Positions 33,248 through 43,142 of a stretch of DNA of 64,000 bases are shown piece after piece. The DNA lies in the NCBI RefSeq assembly GCF_030519375.1, contig NZ_JAUMKB010000001.1, positions 124,001 to 188,000 of the forward strand. The letters run 5' to 3'. The notes below the pieces were generated by a model. It was not told the DNA's origin. It searched no databases and was given only the letters and a program-made list of their open reading frames with translations. The translations under genes were made by a program, and so were the position numbers. Source of the stretch: Mucilaginibacter tolerans (GTDB lineage: Bacteria > Bacteroidota > Bacteroidia > Sphingobacteriales > Sphingobacteriaceae). How positions within the stretch are numbered: the stretch's first letter is position 1; each line of letters opens with the position of its first letter.

Positions 33248-34251
33248 AACATCTGCTACCATTTTTATTGCTATCAGTCTTCACATTAAGCCTGAAGGCG
33301 CAACACATTGAAGTATTACAACAAGGCAACCCAACCAGCATTCGCGGACTGTCGGTTGTAGACGATCATGTCGCATGGATAAGTGGCAGCAAAGGTACAA
33401 TAGCCGTTACAACTAATGGCGGTAAAACCTGGGACTGGCAACAGGTAAAAGGCTTTGAAAAATCCGACTTCAGGGATATTGAGGCTTTTTCTTCTAAAGA
33501 AGCAATCATAATGAGTTCAGGCACACCTGCCCTAATATTAAAAACCACGGATGGTGGACAAAGCTGGAAGGTGAAATATAAAAACACCGACACAGCCTTC
33601 TTTTTTGATGCAATGGAATTCTCTGACAGGCTGAATGGCTACGTATTAGGAGACCCCATAGACGGCAAATTTGTGCTGATGGAAACCAGGGATGGTGGCG
33701 AAAGATGGGACGCATTCAGAAAGCGCCCTAACGCGATAAGAGACGAGGCTGCTTTTGCCGCCAGTGGAACGTGTTTGAGAGTAGATAAAAACAAAATCAA
33801 CATAGTAACCGGTGGCAGCAGAAGCCAGTTGCTTGAATATTCAGCCAGCAACAATATATGGGATTATTCGCCATTACCTGTTCTATCAGGAAAATCAAGC
33901 CAGGGGGCCTTTTCATTGGCATCATCAACCAATGGGGCAGCAAAAATTTTTGTCGGGGGCGATTACGCTGATGATAAAAAGACCGACTCAGTTGCATCCT
34001 ACCTTACCAACCGTTCTAATTTAATAAAGGTTGCGACTCAGGGCCCTGCTGGTTTTCAGTCATGTGTAGAATATATTTCTGGCGAAACTTTTCTATCAAC
34101 CGGCACTCCCGGAAGCAATCTGACAACCGATGGCGGTAAAACCTGGCGAAAAATAGATGATATCAGCTATAATGTGTGCCGTAAAGCCAGGCATGGGAAA
34201 CTTGTTCTTTTAGCTGGAAATGGTGGGAGAATCGGCATTTTTAAACTATAG
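33244..34251 (+). CDS. Secreted YCF48/BNR-repeat beta-propeller protein
   Basis: A 335-residue protein with a signal peptide ending LKAQ (about 19) and repeated BNR-like units TTNGGKTWDW, TTDGGQSWKV, TRDGGERWDAF, TTDGGKTWRK, as in the YCF48/HCF136-like photosynthesis-assembly fold. In heterotrophic Bacteroidota these are annotated as oxidoreductase or glycosyl hydrolase without proof. It shares four bases with the DUF2147 gene. Function unknown. Confidence 0.85.
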   Translation: MKHLLPFLLLSVFTLSLKAQHIEVLQQGNPTSIRGLSVVDDHVAWISGSKGTIAVTTNGGKTWDWQQVKGFEKSDFRDIEAFSSKEAIIMSSGTPALILKTTDGGQSWKVKYKNTDTAFFFDAMEFSDRLNGYVLGDPIDGKFVLMETRDGGERWDAFRKRPNAIRDEAAFAASGTCLRVDKNKINIVTGGSRSQLLEYSASNNIWDYSPLPVLSGKSSQGAFSLASSTNGAAKIFVGGDYADDKKTDSVASYLTNRSNLIKVATQGPAGFQSCVEYISGETFLSTGTPGSNLTTDGGKTWRKIDDISYNVCRKARHGKLVLLAGNGGRIGIFKL

Positions 34252-34303
34252 TTTATTGGTTATTAAGCCCTTATTTTATTGTTAAAAATTTATTTAAAAT
34301 AGG

Positions 34304-34335
34304 TTTGCAAGCAATATTAATAAACTCTATATTTG
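34304..34335 (+). promoter_or_regulatory. Promoter of tRNA-Lys
   Basis: TTTG (34304-34307) and a perfect TATATTTG (34328-34335), 20 bases apart, 27 bp before the tRNA. Confidence 0.6.
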
Positions 34336-34362
34336 CACCACTTTAACGGAAACGTATAAGTT

Positions 34363-34435
34363 GATTCTGTAGCTCAGCCGGTAGAGCATAACACTTTTAA
34401 TGTTGGGGTCCTGGGTTCGAGTCCCAGCAGGATCA
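34363..34435 (+). tRNA. tRNA-Lys (anticodon TTT)
   Basis: A 73-base tRNA: acceptor GATTCTG with CAGGATC, D arm AGCTCAGCCGGTAGAGC, anticodon loop CTTTTAA, T arm with TTCGAGT. No encoded CCA. It is followed at once by a terminator whose sequence recurs at 46905. Confidence 0.94.
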
Positions 34436-34441
34436 CTGAAG

Positions 34442-34475
34442 AGTCTCTCAAAGAAATTTGAGGGACTTTTTCTTT
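34442..34475 (+). terminator. Terminator of tRNA-Lys
   Basis: AGTCTCTCAAA and TTTGAGGGACT pair around GAAA, followed by a T-rich run. An almost identical copy lies at 46903-46944. Confidence 0.8.
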
Positions 34476-34941
34476 TACAGGCACATATTCAATCCGCATC
34501 CCCATCACTAGATATTTGCCAATTGGGGAGGGGGTAATATTTTGTGCGTTGCAGTGATTCTGCAACACACATTTGTAATATTCGTACCAATCTTTGTAAT
34601 TCAATGCTTCGTAATTGACTTCACCTAAAATAAGTCGCCGCCGAATGTTGCAATCCCTGCGCAATAAATATTGCTTTTAAATAAATCCAATTAATCATTT
34701 CCACATACCATTACTTTTTGTAACTTTATAAAATAGGGTCGATGCAATACCAAAATCTCCTAAAAAAATTTCGTCCCCAATAGATTTGGCCTGTCTATTG
34801 TTTCACCTAACCAAATTTTATCTGCCTGGCAACGTACTAAAGGTTACGACCTATTAGAGAATATGCCCAAATTATATCTATTTCAGGACTTATCGGCAAG
34901 CGAGATGATTGGTCAAAGATTGAATAATATCTATTTCAACT
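34476..34941. other. Gap between tRNA-Lys and the PAS kinase
   Basis: I see no gene here that I can support. A minus-strand frame across 34374-34664 covers the tRNA and terminator and is not credible as protein. Confidence 0.5.
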
Positions 34942-36018
34942 ATGGTTAAAAAAAACAACCAGATAAAAACATTAGAAAAGCTAAATGACGATCTGGAAAA
35001 TTATTTCAGCAATACCATTATTCCGCAATTGTTCGTCGACTCCGATATGATTCTACGGAAATTTACGCCACCTGCAATGAAACAGTTCAGTTTGAAACCA
35101 GAGTACGTGGGCAAACCTATTGGCGAGGTGCAAGAAAATTTCCGGTTCCCTACAATTATTGAAAATATTCAGCAGGTAATTGAAACTCGTACAATCCTTG
35201 AAAAAGAGATTCAAACAACCGACTACCGTTGGTTTCAAATGAATATCCTACCCTATGTGATTAAGAATACAAAAAAAACTAACGGCGTTATCATAACTTT
35301 TGTAGACATAACATTACGTATCAAGGATCTTAAAGACCTGGAAAAACTTATCTCAGAACATGAAACACTGCTAGACGCAATTTCTCACGATATTAAGGGC
35401 CCTTTAACTAGTTTAATGCTTACCATTAATCAAATGAAAAAGGTATCGCTCGAAAATCAGCAGGGCGGCCAGTCTCTTTTTAAGATTTTAGAAAGCGCTA
35501 TAAGCAAAATGCAGGTAATAATCAGCGACCTGGTGGACAGCAGGAAACAAGAACATAAATACAAATCAGAGGAAGAGCTTTTGAATTTTGAACACATTAT
35601 TGAAGATGTACGGCTCACGCTCACGGGCGATCTTAGCGGAACAAGGGTCGCGCTAAAAAATAATATTAATGTTTCAGAGATATTATTCTCCCGACGGAAA
35701 CTACGGAGTATTATTTATAACCTGGTCAGTAATGCCATTAAATTCAGATCAAATACACGCGATCCTGAAGTGATAATCAGCACCAAACGGGAAGGTGACT
35801 TAATAATCATTTCTGTTAAGGATAATGGGATCGGCATTCCTACCGGCAAACAAGACGCTATTTTTTCAAAATATTTTAGAGTTGAAAATGATATTGAAGG
35901 ATCAGGCATAGGACTGTATCTGGTCAAAGAAATCGTGAACAATGCAGGCGGATCAGTTTCGGTTTCAAGCGAGGAGGACGCAGGATCTGAGTTTACTGTG
36001 AAATTAAAATGTGTGTAA
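34942..36018 (+). CDS. PAS-domain sensor histidine kinase
   Basis: A 358-residue cytoplasmic kinase. Residues 18-125 form a PAS domain whose opening (SNTIIPQLFVDSDMILRKFT) is that of the PAS found in CheB/CheR-PAS fusion proteins. A HisKA with ISHDIKGPL (His149) and an ATPase domain with NLVSNAIKF, DNGIGIP and GSGIGLYLV follow. All catalytic boxes are present. No cognate response regulator is adjacent; the lone receiver protein at 48050 is one possible partner, by co-presence only. Confidence 0.92.
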   Translation: MVKKNNQIKTLEKLNDDLENYFSNTIIPQLFVDSDMILRKFTPPAMKQFSLKPEYVGKPIGEVQENFRFPTIIENIQQVIETRTILEKEIQTTDYRWFQMNILPYVIKNTKKTNGVIITFVDITLRIKDLKDLEKLISEHETLLDAISHDIKGPLTSLMLTINQMKKVSLENQQGGQSLFKILESAISKMQVIISDLVDSRKQEHKYKSEEELLNFEHIIEDVRLTLTGDLSGTRVALKNNINVSEILFSRRKLRSIIYNLVSNAIKFRSNTRDPEVIISTKREGDLIIISVKDNGIGIPTGKQDAIFSKYFRVENDIEGSGIGLYLVKEIVNNAGGSVSVSSEEDAGSEFTVKLKCV

Positions 36019-36410
36019 GAGGAATCAAACCCACGATTAAGCCTCTTTGAGGCCCCCTAAAAATTTCAGCCCGTCTCTTAGTAGGTTCGCGTTCCATTTA
36101 GCTTCGGGATATAGGAAAATATTAAATATACATCCCCAGATCCTGAAAGTGAGCTTAAGCCGATTAAAGCAATTTCGCTATTTTTTGTCAATCTTGAATA
36201 CAATGGTTCGAAAAAAAGCCCCCTGGGTTCATCTCTTGAGATAACTGAGAAGAAAAATCGGTTGTCCCATTTTTTTTCACGGCATCTGTCTTTTGACTAT
36301 TCGTTTGCGAAAATAATCGGGTCGAACAAAAAAGCAGGGTTATAACAATTATCGCTATTTAAATATATTCACAAACGGTTTTCAGAGTTTGAAGAACAAG
36401 CCGGCTCACA
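36019..36410. other. Convergent intergenic region
   Basis: It lies between the 3' ends of the kinase and the GH29 gene. A short GCCTC-TTT-GAGGC hairpin occurs at 36043-36055. Nothing else is supported. Confidence 0.5.
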
Positions 36411-38549
36411 CTATTGCGTAATTATATCTATTTCCGCATAGCCTGCTTCATTAGTATTTTCGGCGTTTTTTACCGCTCTAAATCGGATGTACCGGACTTT
36501 TTGAGGAGTAAATTTCACTACCTGCCACAAAGGGTTATTTTTTATATTGGGGAATTCGCCAGTACTGACCAGTTTCCAATCTATGCAATTATCTGAAACA
36601 TAAAACTCATATGCGGCAATAATTCCGGGGTTCCATATACTCTGGTCGGGCAGATACCTGAAGCCGGTAAGATTTTCATCTTTCCCCAAGTCAATAACCA
36701 TATCCTGGGGCATTTTCTTTTCTTTGCTTTGGTGCCATGCTGTAGATGGATCACCATCTAAAATAGCACTTACCTTTTCATCATCTATTCCAACAATTTT
36801 CCAACCTTTCCTTGAAATGTCAAATTTCTCATGTGTTTCCGGGCCTGTCCGATGTGTTGAAGGATCATAAACCATAGCGCGTATCTCCGGTTTGCCCTCC
36901 GCCTGGAAGGGGCTTTTATATTTTTTTGAACCCGGGGTTGGTGTACTTCCATCGGTAGTATAATAAATTACCGACTCTTTATCTGCCGGCGTTATGGTTA
37001 TCTCACCGACCTGGTTCCGGATAACGGAGGGCGCTGCTAATATTGGCGGAGCGTAATAAACTCCTGCATTAGAAATGACCAAACTGGCTTTGGCGTCTGC
37101 TATATGGAGCCGCACCCTAGTGGCATTTACAGTCGGGAAGCTTATTATGCGCTTATAACCAATTGTTGTTCCTTTTGCCAGTTCCTGCCAACGGCCGTTA
37201 ACGAATGCTTCAACGGAAAATGCTTTTACACGCTGTCCTAATTGAATGTATTCCTGTGCTAAGAAGCGGTTAAACCTGGTTGGTTTACCCAAATCAATTG
37301 TAAGCGAAGCTGCTTTAACATTGTCATCCGTAGCCCAATAAGTGTTCTTATTATCATCGGTTACGTTGCCGGCGCCAAAATCTTTACTTCCGGCGCGTAC
37401 GTTAGAGGCAGTTGCTGGCTTGTTCTTCGCCAGGTTTACCGAAAAGGCAGCTTTTACCGCCCTGGCAAAATCCAATGCATTTTTTTCATCCGTTGGATGG
37501 ATGAGGCCGTTGGGCATGATCGGGAAATTAAGCAGCAGATTACCGTTATGGCCAATTGAATTGTAATAAATATCCATCAGCTGTGGCACAGATTTCACTT
37601 TCTTATTCTCACTGGGGTGATAGAACCATTCAGGCCGGATAGAAGTATTTACTTCTGCTGGCACCCAGGCATTGCCGTTCTCTACTCCGTAATGCAACAT
37701 GTCATATGGTACGTCTCCAGTGGCATTCAGCAGGCTCCAATTTGTTTCTCCTACCGATCCACCTTCAGTTCCGACCCACCGCAGGTCGGCACGGTCGCCT
37801 CCATCATTCCAGATGACGATACCAGGCTGTAGTTTGCGGACCAATTTATACGTATTGGCCCAGTCGTAATACGTTTTACGGTCGATCATACGGGTTTCAT
37901 TTGCACCGCCATAATAGCCCGAGCCGCCGTTGGCGCCATCAAACCAAATCTCGAAAATAGGGCCGTAATTGGTAAGCAGTTCCGTCAGCTGGTTGCGGAA
38001 ATAGGTAATGTATTCCGGCTTGCCATAGTCTGCCCGGTTTCTGTCCCAGGGTGACAGGTAGATACCGAGCTTTAAACCATACTCCTTACAGGCATCTGCC
38101 ATCTCCTTCACAAGGTCTCCTTTGCCATTTTTCCAGGGAGCATTTTTGACTGAGTATTCCGTATATTTAGAAGGCCAAAGGCAGAAACCACAATGATGTT
38201 TAGCAGTAAGAATGATTCCTTTCATTCCGGCATTTTTGCAGATACGGGCCCATTGACGGCAATCTAATGCTGTTGGGTTAAAGAGATTAATATCTTCGTT
38301 ACCATATCCCCAGGATTGGTCAGTATAGGTATTGAGCGAAAAATGCACAAACGCATAGTATTGCATTTCTTGCCACCTCATTTGATTTACCGAAGGGATA
38401 GGTCCGCATGGCGCAGGCGCATTTTTTTGCGCGAAGCTGCTAAAACAACATAGGAAGAAAACTGCTGTAAATAAACAGGTCTTAACAATTTTAGGCGTTT
38501 TCAATTTTTTACTTTTTAAATTTTGAAATTGGCAGTTGCTTTTTGACAA
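36411..38549 (-). CDS. Alpha-L-fucosidase, GH29, with two F5/8-type domains
   Basis: A 712-residue secreted enzyme. Signal peptide to about residue 41 (SSFAQ); GH29 catalytic domain about 50-370 with WARICKNAGMKGIILTAKHH and the nucleophile Asp204 in FEIWFDGANG; a discoidin-like F5/8 domain at about 375-500, a hexosaminidase C-terminal-like strand segment (VIYYTTDGSTPT) at about 525-575, and a second F5/8 domain to the end. It releases terminal alpha-L-fucose. Last gene of the GH42-GH2-GH29 operon. Confidence 0.93.
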   Translation of the reverse strand: MSKSNCQFQNLKSKKLKTPKIVKTCLFTAVFFLCCFSSFAQKNAPAPCGPIPSVNQMRWQEMQYYAFVHFSLNTYTDQSWGYGNEDINLFNPTALDCRQWARICKNAGMKGIILTAKHHCGFCLWPSKYTEYSVKNAPWKNGKGDLVKEMADACKEYGLKLGIYLSPWDRNRADYGKPEYITYFRNQLTELLTNYGPIFEIWFDGANGGSGYYGGANETRMIDRKTYYDWANTYKLVRKLQPGIVIWNDGGDRADLRWVGTEGGSVGETNWSLLNATGDVPYDMLHYGVENGNAWVPAEVNTSIRPEWFYHPSENKKVKSVPQLMDIYYNSIGHNGNLLLNFPIMPNGLIHPTDEKNALDFARAVKAAFSVNLAKNKPATASNVRAGSKDFGAGNVTDDNKNTYWATDDNVKAASLTIDLGKPTRFNRFLAQEYIQLGQRVKAFSVEAFVNGRWQELAKGTTIGYKRIISFPTVNATRVRLHIADAKASLVISNAGVYYAPPILAAPSVIRNQVGEITITPADKESVIYYTTDGSTPTPGSKKYKSPFQAEGKPEIRAMVYDPSTHRTGPETHEKFDISRKGWKIVGIDDEKVSAILDGDPSTAWHQSKEKKMPQDMVIDLGKDENLTGFRYLPDQSIWNPGIIAAYEFYVSDNCIDWKLVSTGEFPNIKNNPLWQVVKFTPQKVRYIRFRAVKNAENTNEAGYAEIDIITQ

Positions 38550-38599
38550 ATAGAATATTTTAATTTCAATTCATAGGTAACCACTTTAATAATTCAACT

Positions 38600-41077
38600 T
38601 TATTGAACTTTAATAATAAGTTCATCGCCCTTAAGCGTTTTGGAAAAAGCTTTTAAACGAATTTCTCCTGCTTGTTTGTCTGATTGTACCAGCACCATGC
38701 AGTAACCGTTAAAAGCCATGCGCTGACTCGCTTTGTCCGGTTCATGGCTGCTTGGATTGCCGTTACCCGTGCCGATGATTTTTCCTGGCCCCTCAATAGA
38801 AAAGGTGACAAGGTTATCAGCCACCGGGACAACCCTGCCTTTTGAATCCTTTATGGCAACCCTAATGACCGCCACATCGCAACCATCGGCCTTAAGCACT
38901 TTGCAATCGCCGTTCAATCCCACCTGTGCGGGAGCAGTTGTTGTTTCAACAATGTCCCTGGTCACCAAATTTCCGCCTTTATAACCCCGGGCTTCGAGTC
39001 TACCCGGCTTATATACAAGTTTCCATATCAGTTTAGTATACGGAATTGCTTTTTGCGTACTTATCCTTTTGCCGTTGAGCAGTAGCTCTACCTCATCGCA
39101 ATTGGTGTAACAATGCACCTGTGTGCTGTCCCCTACTCTGCCGGGCCAGGTCCAATGAGGAAAAATATGGACTATCGGTTCGTTTGTCCAGGCAGCTTTG
39201 TATGCATAGTACCCGTCTTTGGGGAAGCCGCATATATCCATAAATCCGAAATGAGAGGTAACGCAGGGCCACTGGTATGGCGTAGGCTCGCCACGGTAGT
39301 CAAAGCCCGTCCAAACAAACAAACCTCCAAGATAGGGGTATTTGACAATATCAGCCCAGTCTTCGCCGGGTAGCGGCCCCCAATTGGGTTGCCATAGTCC
39401 GAGGTTTGAAACATAACCTTTTCCCCAATCGTTCTGATATTCCCCACGCGTTGAAATGAAACTTGTGGCTTCTGTACAAAACTCGATTCGCCCAGGATAT
39501 TTTTCATGGTCTTTCACATAGGCTAATCCTTTGTCGCCATAGTTATACCCCACAACATCCAGCACATCGCTATATCCGCCTTCATTCCGTCCATGGTTCA
39601 TCGCAGCAGTCACCGGGCGGGTAGGATCAATTTTATGCGTGAGGTCGACCAGCGATTTAAGTATCCTTGCCCCTGTTACCGTGCCTTGTATCCATTCTTC
39701 ATTTTCCATACTCCACATAAATATGGACGGGTGGTTGCGATCCCTATATAACATGGTTGTTAAATCCTTTTTCCCTTCTTCAGAACTTGACAACATGCGG
39801 TTTTCGTCCAGTACAAGAAAGCCCATCCTGTCGCACATATCAAGCAGTTCCGCAGTAGGTGGATGATGAGAACAACGATAAGCATTGCAACCCACTTCTT
39901 TGAGCAGCTTTAATTTGTATTCGTTTATCTTATCAGGAAGGGCGACACCAATCCCGGCAAAATCCTGATGGTTACAGGTACCTTTTACAGGATAAAGCTT
40001 TCCGTTCAGAAATACGCCGTTTCGGTTAATTTCTATTGTCCTTACCCCAAAAGTGGTTTCGTAATTGTCGATGACAATTCTGTCTTCAGAAACCTCGGTA
40101 AGTACTTTATAAAGATTTGGGGTTTCTGGGGTCCAAAGCCAAGGTTTTTTAATTGCTCCTTTTTGTGAAAATTCAATTGTACTAAACGGCTCAATTACCT
40201 GAGATGAGGTTTTTGTGTCGAGTACGACGCCTTTATTATCGACGATTTTAGAAATGAGTGTAATATTTTTAGCTACTCCATACTCGTTTTTAACATTGGT
40301 TTTTATGTTTATAACAGCTTCATCAGACGAAACTAAGGATGTGGTAACATAAGTGCCAAACCGGTCAACATGAACTGGGCTTGTTTTATTTAGCCAAACG
40401 TGCCGGTAAATCCCGCACCCCTCGTACCACCAACCTTCGTATTCGGTCGCATCAACCTTTACAAGAACAACATTTTTGCCTTCGTTACCGTAACGCAAAA
40501 CATCCGTCAAATCGTAGTTTGAAGGTGTATAGCCGCTTTGGTGGTTGCCTAAAAGCTGACCATTGACCCAAACGGTACTATTTCTGAAAATTCCATCAAA
40601 CTCTATAGATATTCTTTTCCCTTTATCGGTTTCCGGTATTTCAAATTCTTTTCTATAAAAGCCTACCCCACCGGGCAAATATCCGCTGACAGCAGGCGCA
40701 CTGCCAATTGATTTATCATTAACAAAAGTGCCCTCCACACACCAATCGTGTGGAAGATTTACCTCCTTCCAGTCTTCGGGTTTGAATACGGCTGCTTTAT
40801 CGACATCAGTGTAAGCAATAACGGCTTCCTTATTTGTTTCAACTTTAACATTGATATCAGTTAAACCACCATAACCGGCAGCTTTTACCGCGCGTTTTAT
40901 GGCTATATCGCCTTTGTGAAATTGCCAGTTAAGATCAAAACAATCTTTCGTCCTTTTCGAAACACCTGCTTGCTGCGCATTTTGCGACATTCCTTTTATC
41001 GCGCAAAACAATAAAAAAAAGCAGATGCCGCAATATCTTATTAGTCTTTTAAACATTAATCTATTTAATTTCTTCAC
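38600..41077 (-). CDS. Beta-galactosidase-type glycoside hydrolase family 2
   Basis: An 825-residue secreted enzyme with signal peptide (an internal ATG at 41056 gives a shorter, more standard leader). In order: sugar-binding domain (PHDWCVEG, GFYRKEFEIP), Ig-like domain, TIM barrel with acid/base Glu460 in SMENEEW and nucleophile Glu536 in CTEATSF, then DUF4982-like and Ig-like C-terminal domains. The family cleaves beta-galactosides or related beta-linkages. It lies 16 bp after GH42 and 50 bp before GH29 on one transcript. Confidence 0.92.
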   Translation of the reverse strand: MKKLNRLMFKRLIRYCGICFFLLFCAIKGMSQNAQQAGVSKRTKDCFDLNWQFHKGDIAIKRAVKAAGYGGLTDINVKVETNKEAVIAYTDVDKAAVFKPEDWKEVNLPHDWCVEGTFVNDKSIGSAPAVSGYLPGGVGFYRKEFEIPETDKGKRISIEFDGIFRNSTVWVNGQLLGNHQSGYTPSNYDLTDVLRYGNEGKNVVLVKVDATEYEGWWYEGCGIYRHVWLNKTSPVHVDRFGTYVTTSLVSSDEAVINIKTNVKNEYGVAKNITLISKIVDNKGVVLDTKTSSQVIEPFSTIEFSQKGAIKKPWLWTPETPNLYKVLTEVSEDRIVIDNYETTFGVRTIEINRNGVFLNGKLYPVKGTCNHQDFAGIGVALPDKINEYKLKLLKEVGCNAYRCSHHPPTAELLDMCDRMGFLVLDENRMLSSSEEGKKDLTTMLYRDRNHPSIFMWSMENEEWIQGTVTGARILKSLVDLTHKIDPTRPVTAAMNHGRNEGGYSDVLDVVGYNYGDKGLAYVKDHEKYPGRIEFCTEATSFISTRGEYQNDWGKGYVSNLGLWQPNWGPLPGEDWADIVKYPYLGGLFVWTGFDYRGEPTPYQWPCVTSHFGFMDICGFPKDGYYAYKAAWTNEPIVHIFPHWTWPGRVGDSTQVHCYTNCDEVELLLNGKRISTQKAIPYTKLIWKLVYKPGRLEARGYKGGNLVTRDIVETTTAPAQVGLNGDCKVLKADGCDVAVIRVAIKDSKGRVVPVADNLVTFSIEGPGKIIGTGNGNPSSHEPDKASQRMAFNGYCMVLVQSDKQAGEIRLKAFSKTLKGDELIIKVQ

Positions 41078-41093
41078 TCAATATAGTAGGATC

Positions 41094-43142
41094 TTATTCG
41101 TTAATTTCGACCAGTTCAGGCTCTTCAGAGGGTAATGTAAAACTATCAACAAAGGTTTTACCTGTCAATATTCCTTTAAAGGTGCCTTTTACCTCAATTT
41201 CGGCTGGAGTCCGGCCGGTGTTAAGATACAGAATATGATTTTTATCAATTTGCCTGGCCATTACGCCGTCGGGTACCTGTGGCCCTTTTTTAATGCCCAG
41301 TTCATCTATCAATTTATCAAGCAATGGGCTCAATATTTCGCCACTGGCAGGCAATCCAACGTAAATTGCTCGGCCTTTGCCGTATTTGTTGGATGTAATA
41401 ATCGGATAATCTTTATCCAAACTGGTTATGCTTCCGAGGATTTCAGCGCCTTTTGATTCAATAACGTCATACCGGGTTGATTCAGTTCCAATAGCCTTCC
41501 CCTGATAATTTAATTGGATTTTTTTGCCTGTAAGCGATGCGCGGGATAACTCGTTCATTTGTTCTGTTTCTTCATAACCTGCAACACGTATTCCAAAAAC
41601 ATCGCTTAGCCGCCCCGGATGGGTAGATGCAAATACTTTCCCGGTTTCGTCAACCACTGCGGAATTACTCGTCATAACAACAGTCCCTCCATTTTTTACA
41701 AACTCCCGAATTTTATTGGCAGTTGTTTCGTCCATTACAGTTACACCGGGCACAAAAAGTAATTTATAGTTTAATGAACTCTTGCTGATCTCAACAACGC
41801 GGGAGTCCATATTGCGGGAATAAAACAAATTCCAGCAGGCCTGTAATTGTTGGTCCTGGGCCTCGGGGAAAGCACTACTGGCTATCTGACTTGGAAAGGA
41901 AAATGCCAGGCCCACTTCCGGTCTAGACTTGTATGGAAAGAATTTTTCGATCTTTTTAAACTCGCTGGCTATTTTTTTATATTCATCATATTTACGGTTG
42001 GGAATTCCGTCCCAATCAAGCATCCCTTCCAGGTATTGTTCCTCGCCAGACCACATACTTTGCCACGTCCATCCGCAAACCATTTGATTACCGTACATCA
42101 ATGTGGCATAGGCCGATTTTCTGATCGAATTAGGTACTGCCGTCATTGTAGTAAACTCACTGCACCAGAAAGGATTTGTGCTTTCAAATTGGATGCGTGC
42201 AATTCCAAACAAGGCGTTGATCACACCCCAATTAGTTATTAATGAATTCCCTGGATAAAAGCCCGCACCTTCACGTGTCAATTTACCTGAATAAGCTATC
42301 TGTGAATAATCGAAATATTTCATAGCGCTATAATACCAGGCATTGGTATTGGTTAAAGCATTTGGCGCATTTGAATTAACCACATCGAGCACTTTAAAAA
42401 GCACCTGGTTGACCTCATCAGAAATAAAGCGCCTGAAGTCTAATATTTTCTCTGGTGCGCCGTTTTTTTCGCCTGTTACGGGTAGGCCAACTTCATCAAA
42501 ATCGTTTATCCTTCTGGACCAACGTTGTGTGGCCCAGGCTTTGTTAAAATTATCAATGTTCGAGTACTTTTTCGTTAACCAAACAACAAATCTTTTTCTC
42601 ACCGTTTCTGAATAGGAAATAGGGCCATCGCCTGATTCATTATCAATACCAAAAGCTAAGAGGGCCGGGTGTTTGGCATAATGCTTTGTAAGTGTATCAG
42701 CAAAACGTACGGCATATTTTTGGTACATCGGATCGCCAACATCAACCATGTAGCGATGGTTCGGATATTGCGCATTGCCAGCCGGACTGGTAACATCAAT
42801 TGAGGGATATTTATGGTGCAACCAGATAGGCGCCGGACGGATAGCAATATCCAGGATCACCTTGATCCCGGCCTTGTTCATCAAATCCATCACCTTGTCG
42901 AACCAATCAAAATCGAACTTGCCTTCAGAAGGTTCATAACTATCCCAGGCCAAATGCCCCATACGGACCGACGTAAATCCGGCAGCTTTCATCAACGCTA
43001 TGTCATTCTTGATTTTTTCAATGTCCTTGTTATCATGCGGATGGTAATTTGTGCCGACATATAATGTTTGAGCCTTAACTGACAACGCGGCCAGCAGGAG
43101 CATAGAAAATATCAAAAAGTATTTATTCGCTATTTTTGTCAT
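41094..43142 (-). CDS. Beta-galactosidase, GH42 family
   Basis: From ATG 43142 the 682-residue product has a signal peptide (about 1-25, SVKAQ), a TIM barrel with acid/base Glu169 (FGIDNESG) and nucleophile Glu329 (FWCSEFTT), a trimerisation-like domain (about 410-590, LLFVPGVTVMDE, VKNGGTVVMTS) and a C-terminal beta domain. The open frame begins at 43208, but the extra 22 residues precede the leader. First gene of the three-gene operon. Being secreted is less common for GH42, which is often cytoplasmic. Confidence 0.93.
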   Translation of the reverse strand: MTKIANKYFLIFSMLLLAALSVKAQTLYVGTNYHPHDNKDIEKIKNDIALMKAAGFTSVRMGHLAWDSYEPSEGKFDFDWFDKVMDLMNKAGIKVILDIAIRPAPIWLHHKYPSIDVTSPAGNAQYPNHRYMVDVGDPMYQKYAVRFADTLTKHYAKHPALLAFGIDNESGDGPISYSETVRKRFVVWLTKKYSNIDNFNKAWATQRWSRRINDFDEVGLPVTGEKNGAPEKILDFRRFISDEVNQVLFKVLDVVNSNAPNALTNTNAWYYSAMKYFDYSQIAYSGKLTREGAGFYPGNSLITNWGVINALFGIARIQFESTNPFWCSEFTTMTAVPNSIRKSAYATLMYGNQMVCGWTWQSMWSGEEQYLEGMLDWDGIPNRKYDEYKKIASEFKKIEKFFPYKSRPEVGLAFSFPSQIASSAFPEAQDQQLQACWNLFYSRNMDSRVVEISKSSLNYKLLFVPGVTVMDETTANKIREFVKNGGTVVMTSNSAVVDETGKVFASTHPGRLSDVFGIRVAGYEETEQMNELSRASLTGKKIQLNYQGKAIGTESTRYDVIESKGAEILGSITSLDKDYPIITSNKYGKGRAIYVGLPASGEILSPLLDKLIDELGIKKGPQVPDGVMARQIDKNHILYLNTGRTPAEIEVKGTFKGILTGKTFVDSFTLPSEEPELVEINE

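Noticed and set aside
34374..34664. A minus-strand open frame of 96 codons over tRNA-Lys
   Set aside because: It reads antisense through the tRNA and its terminator; the N-terminal part has no recognised family, and chance open frames over tRNAs are common.
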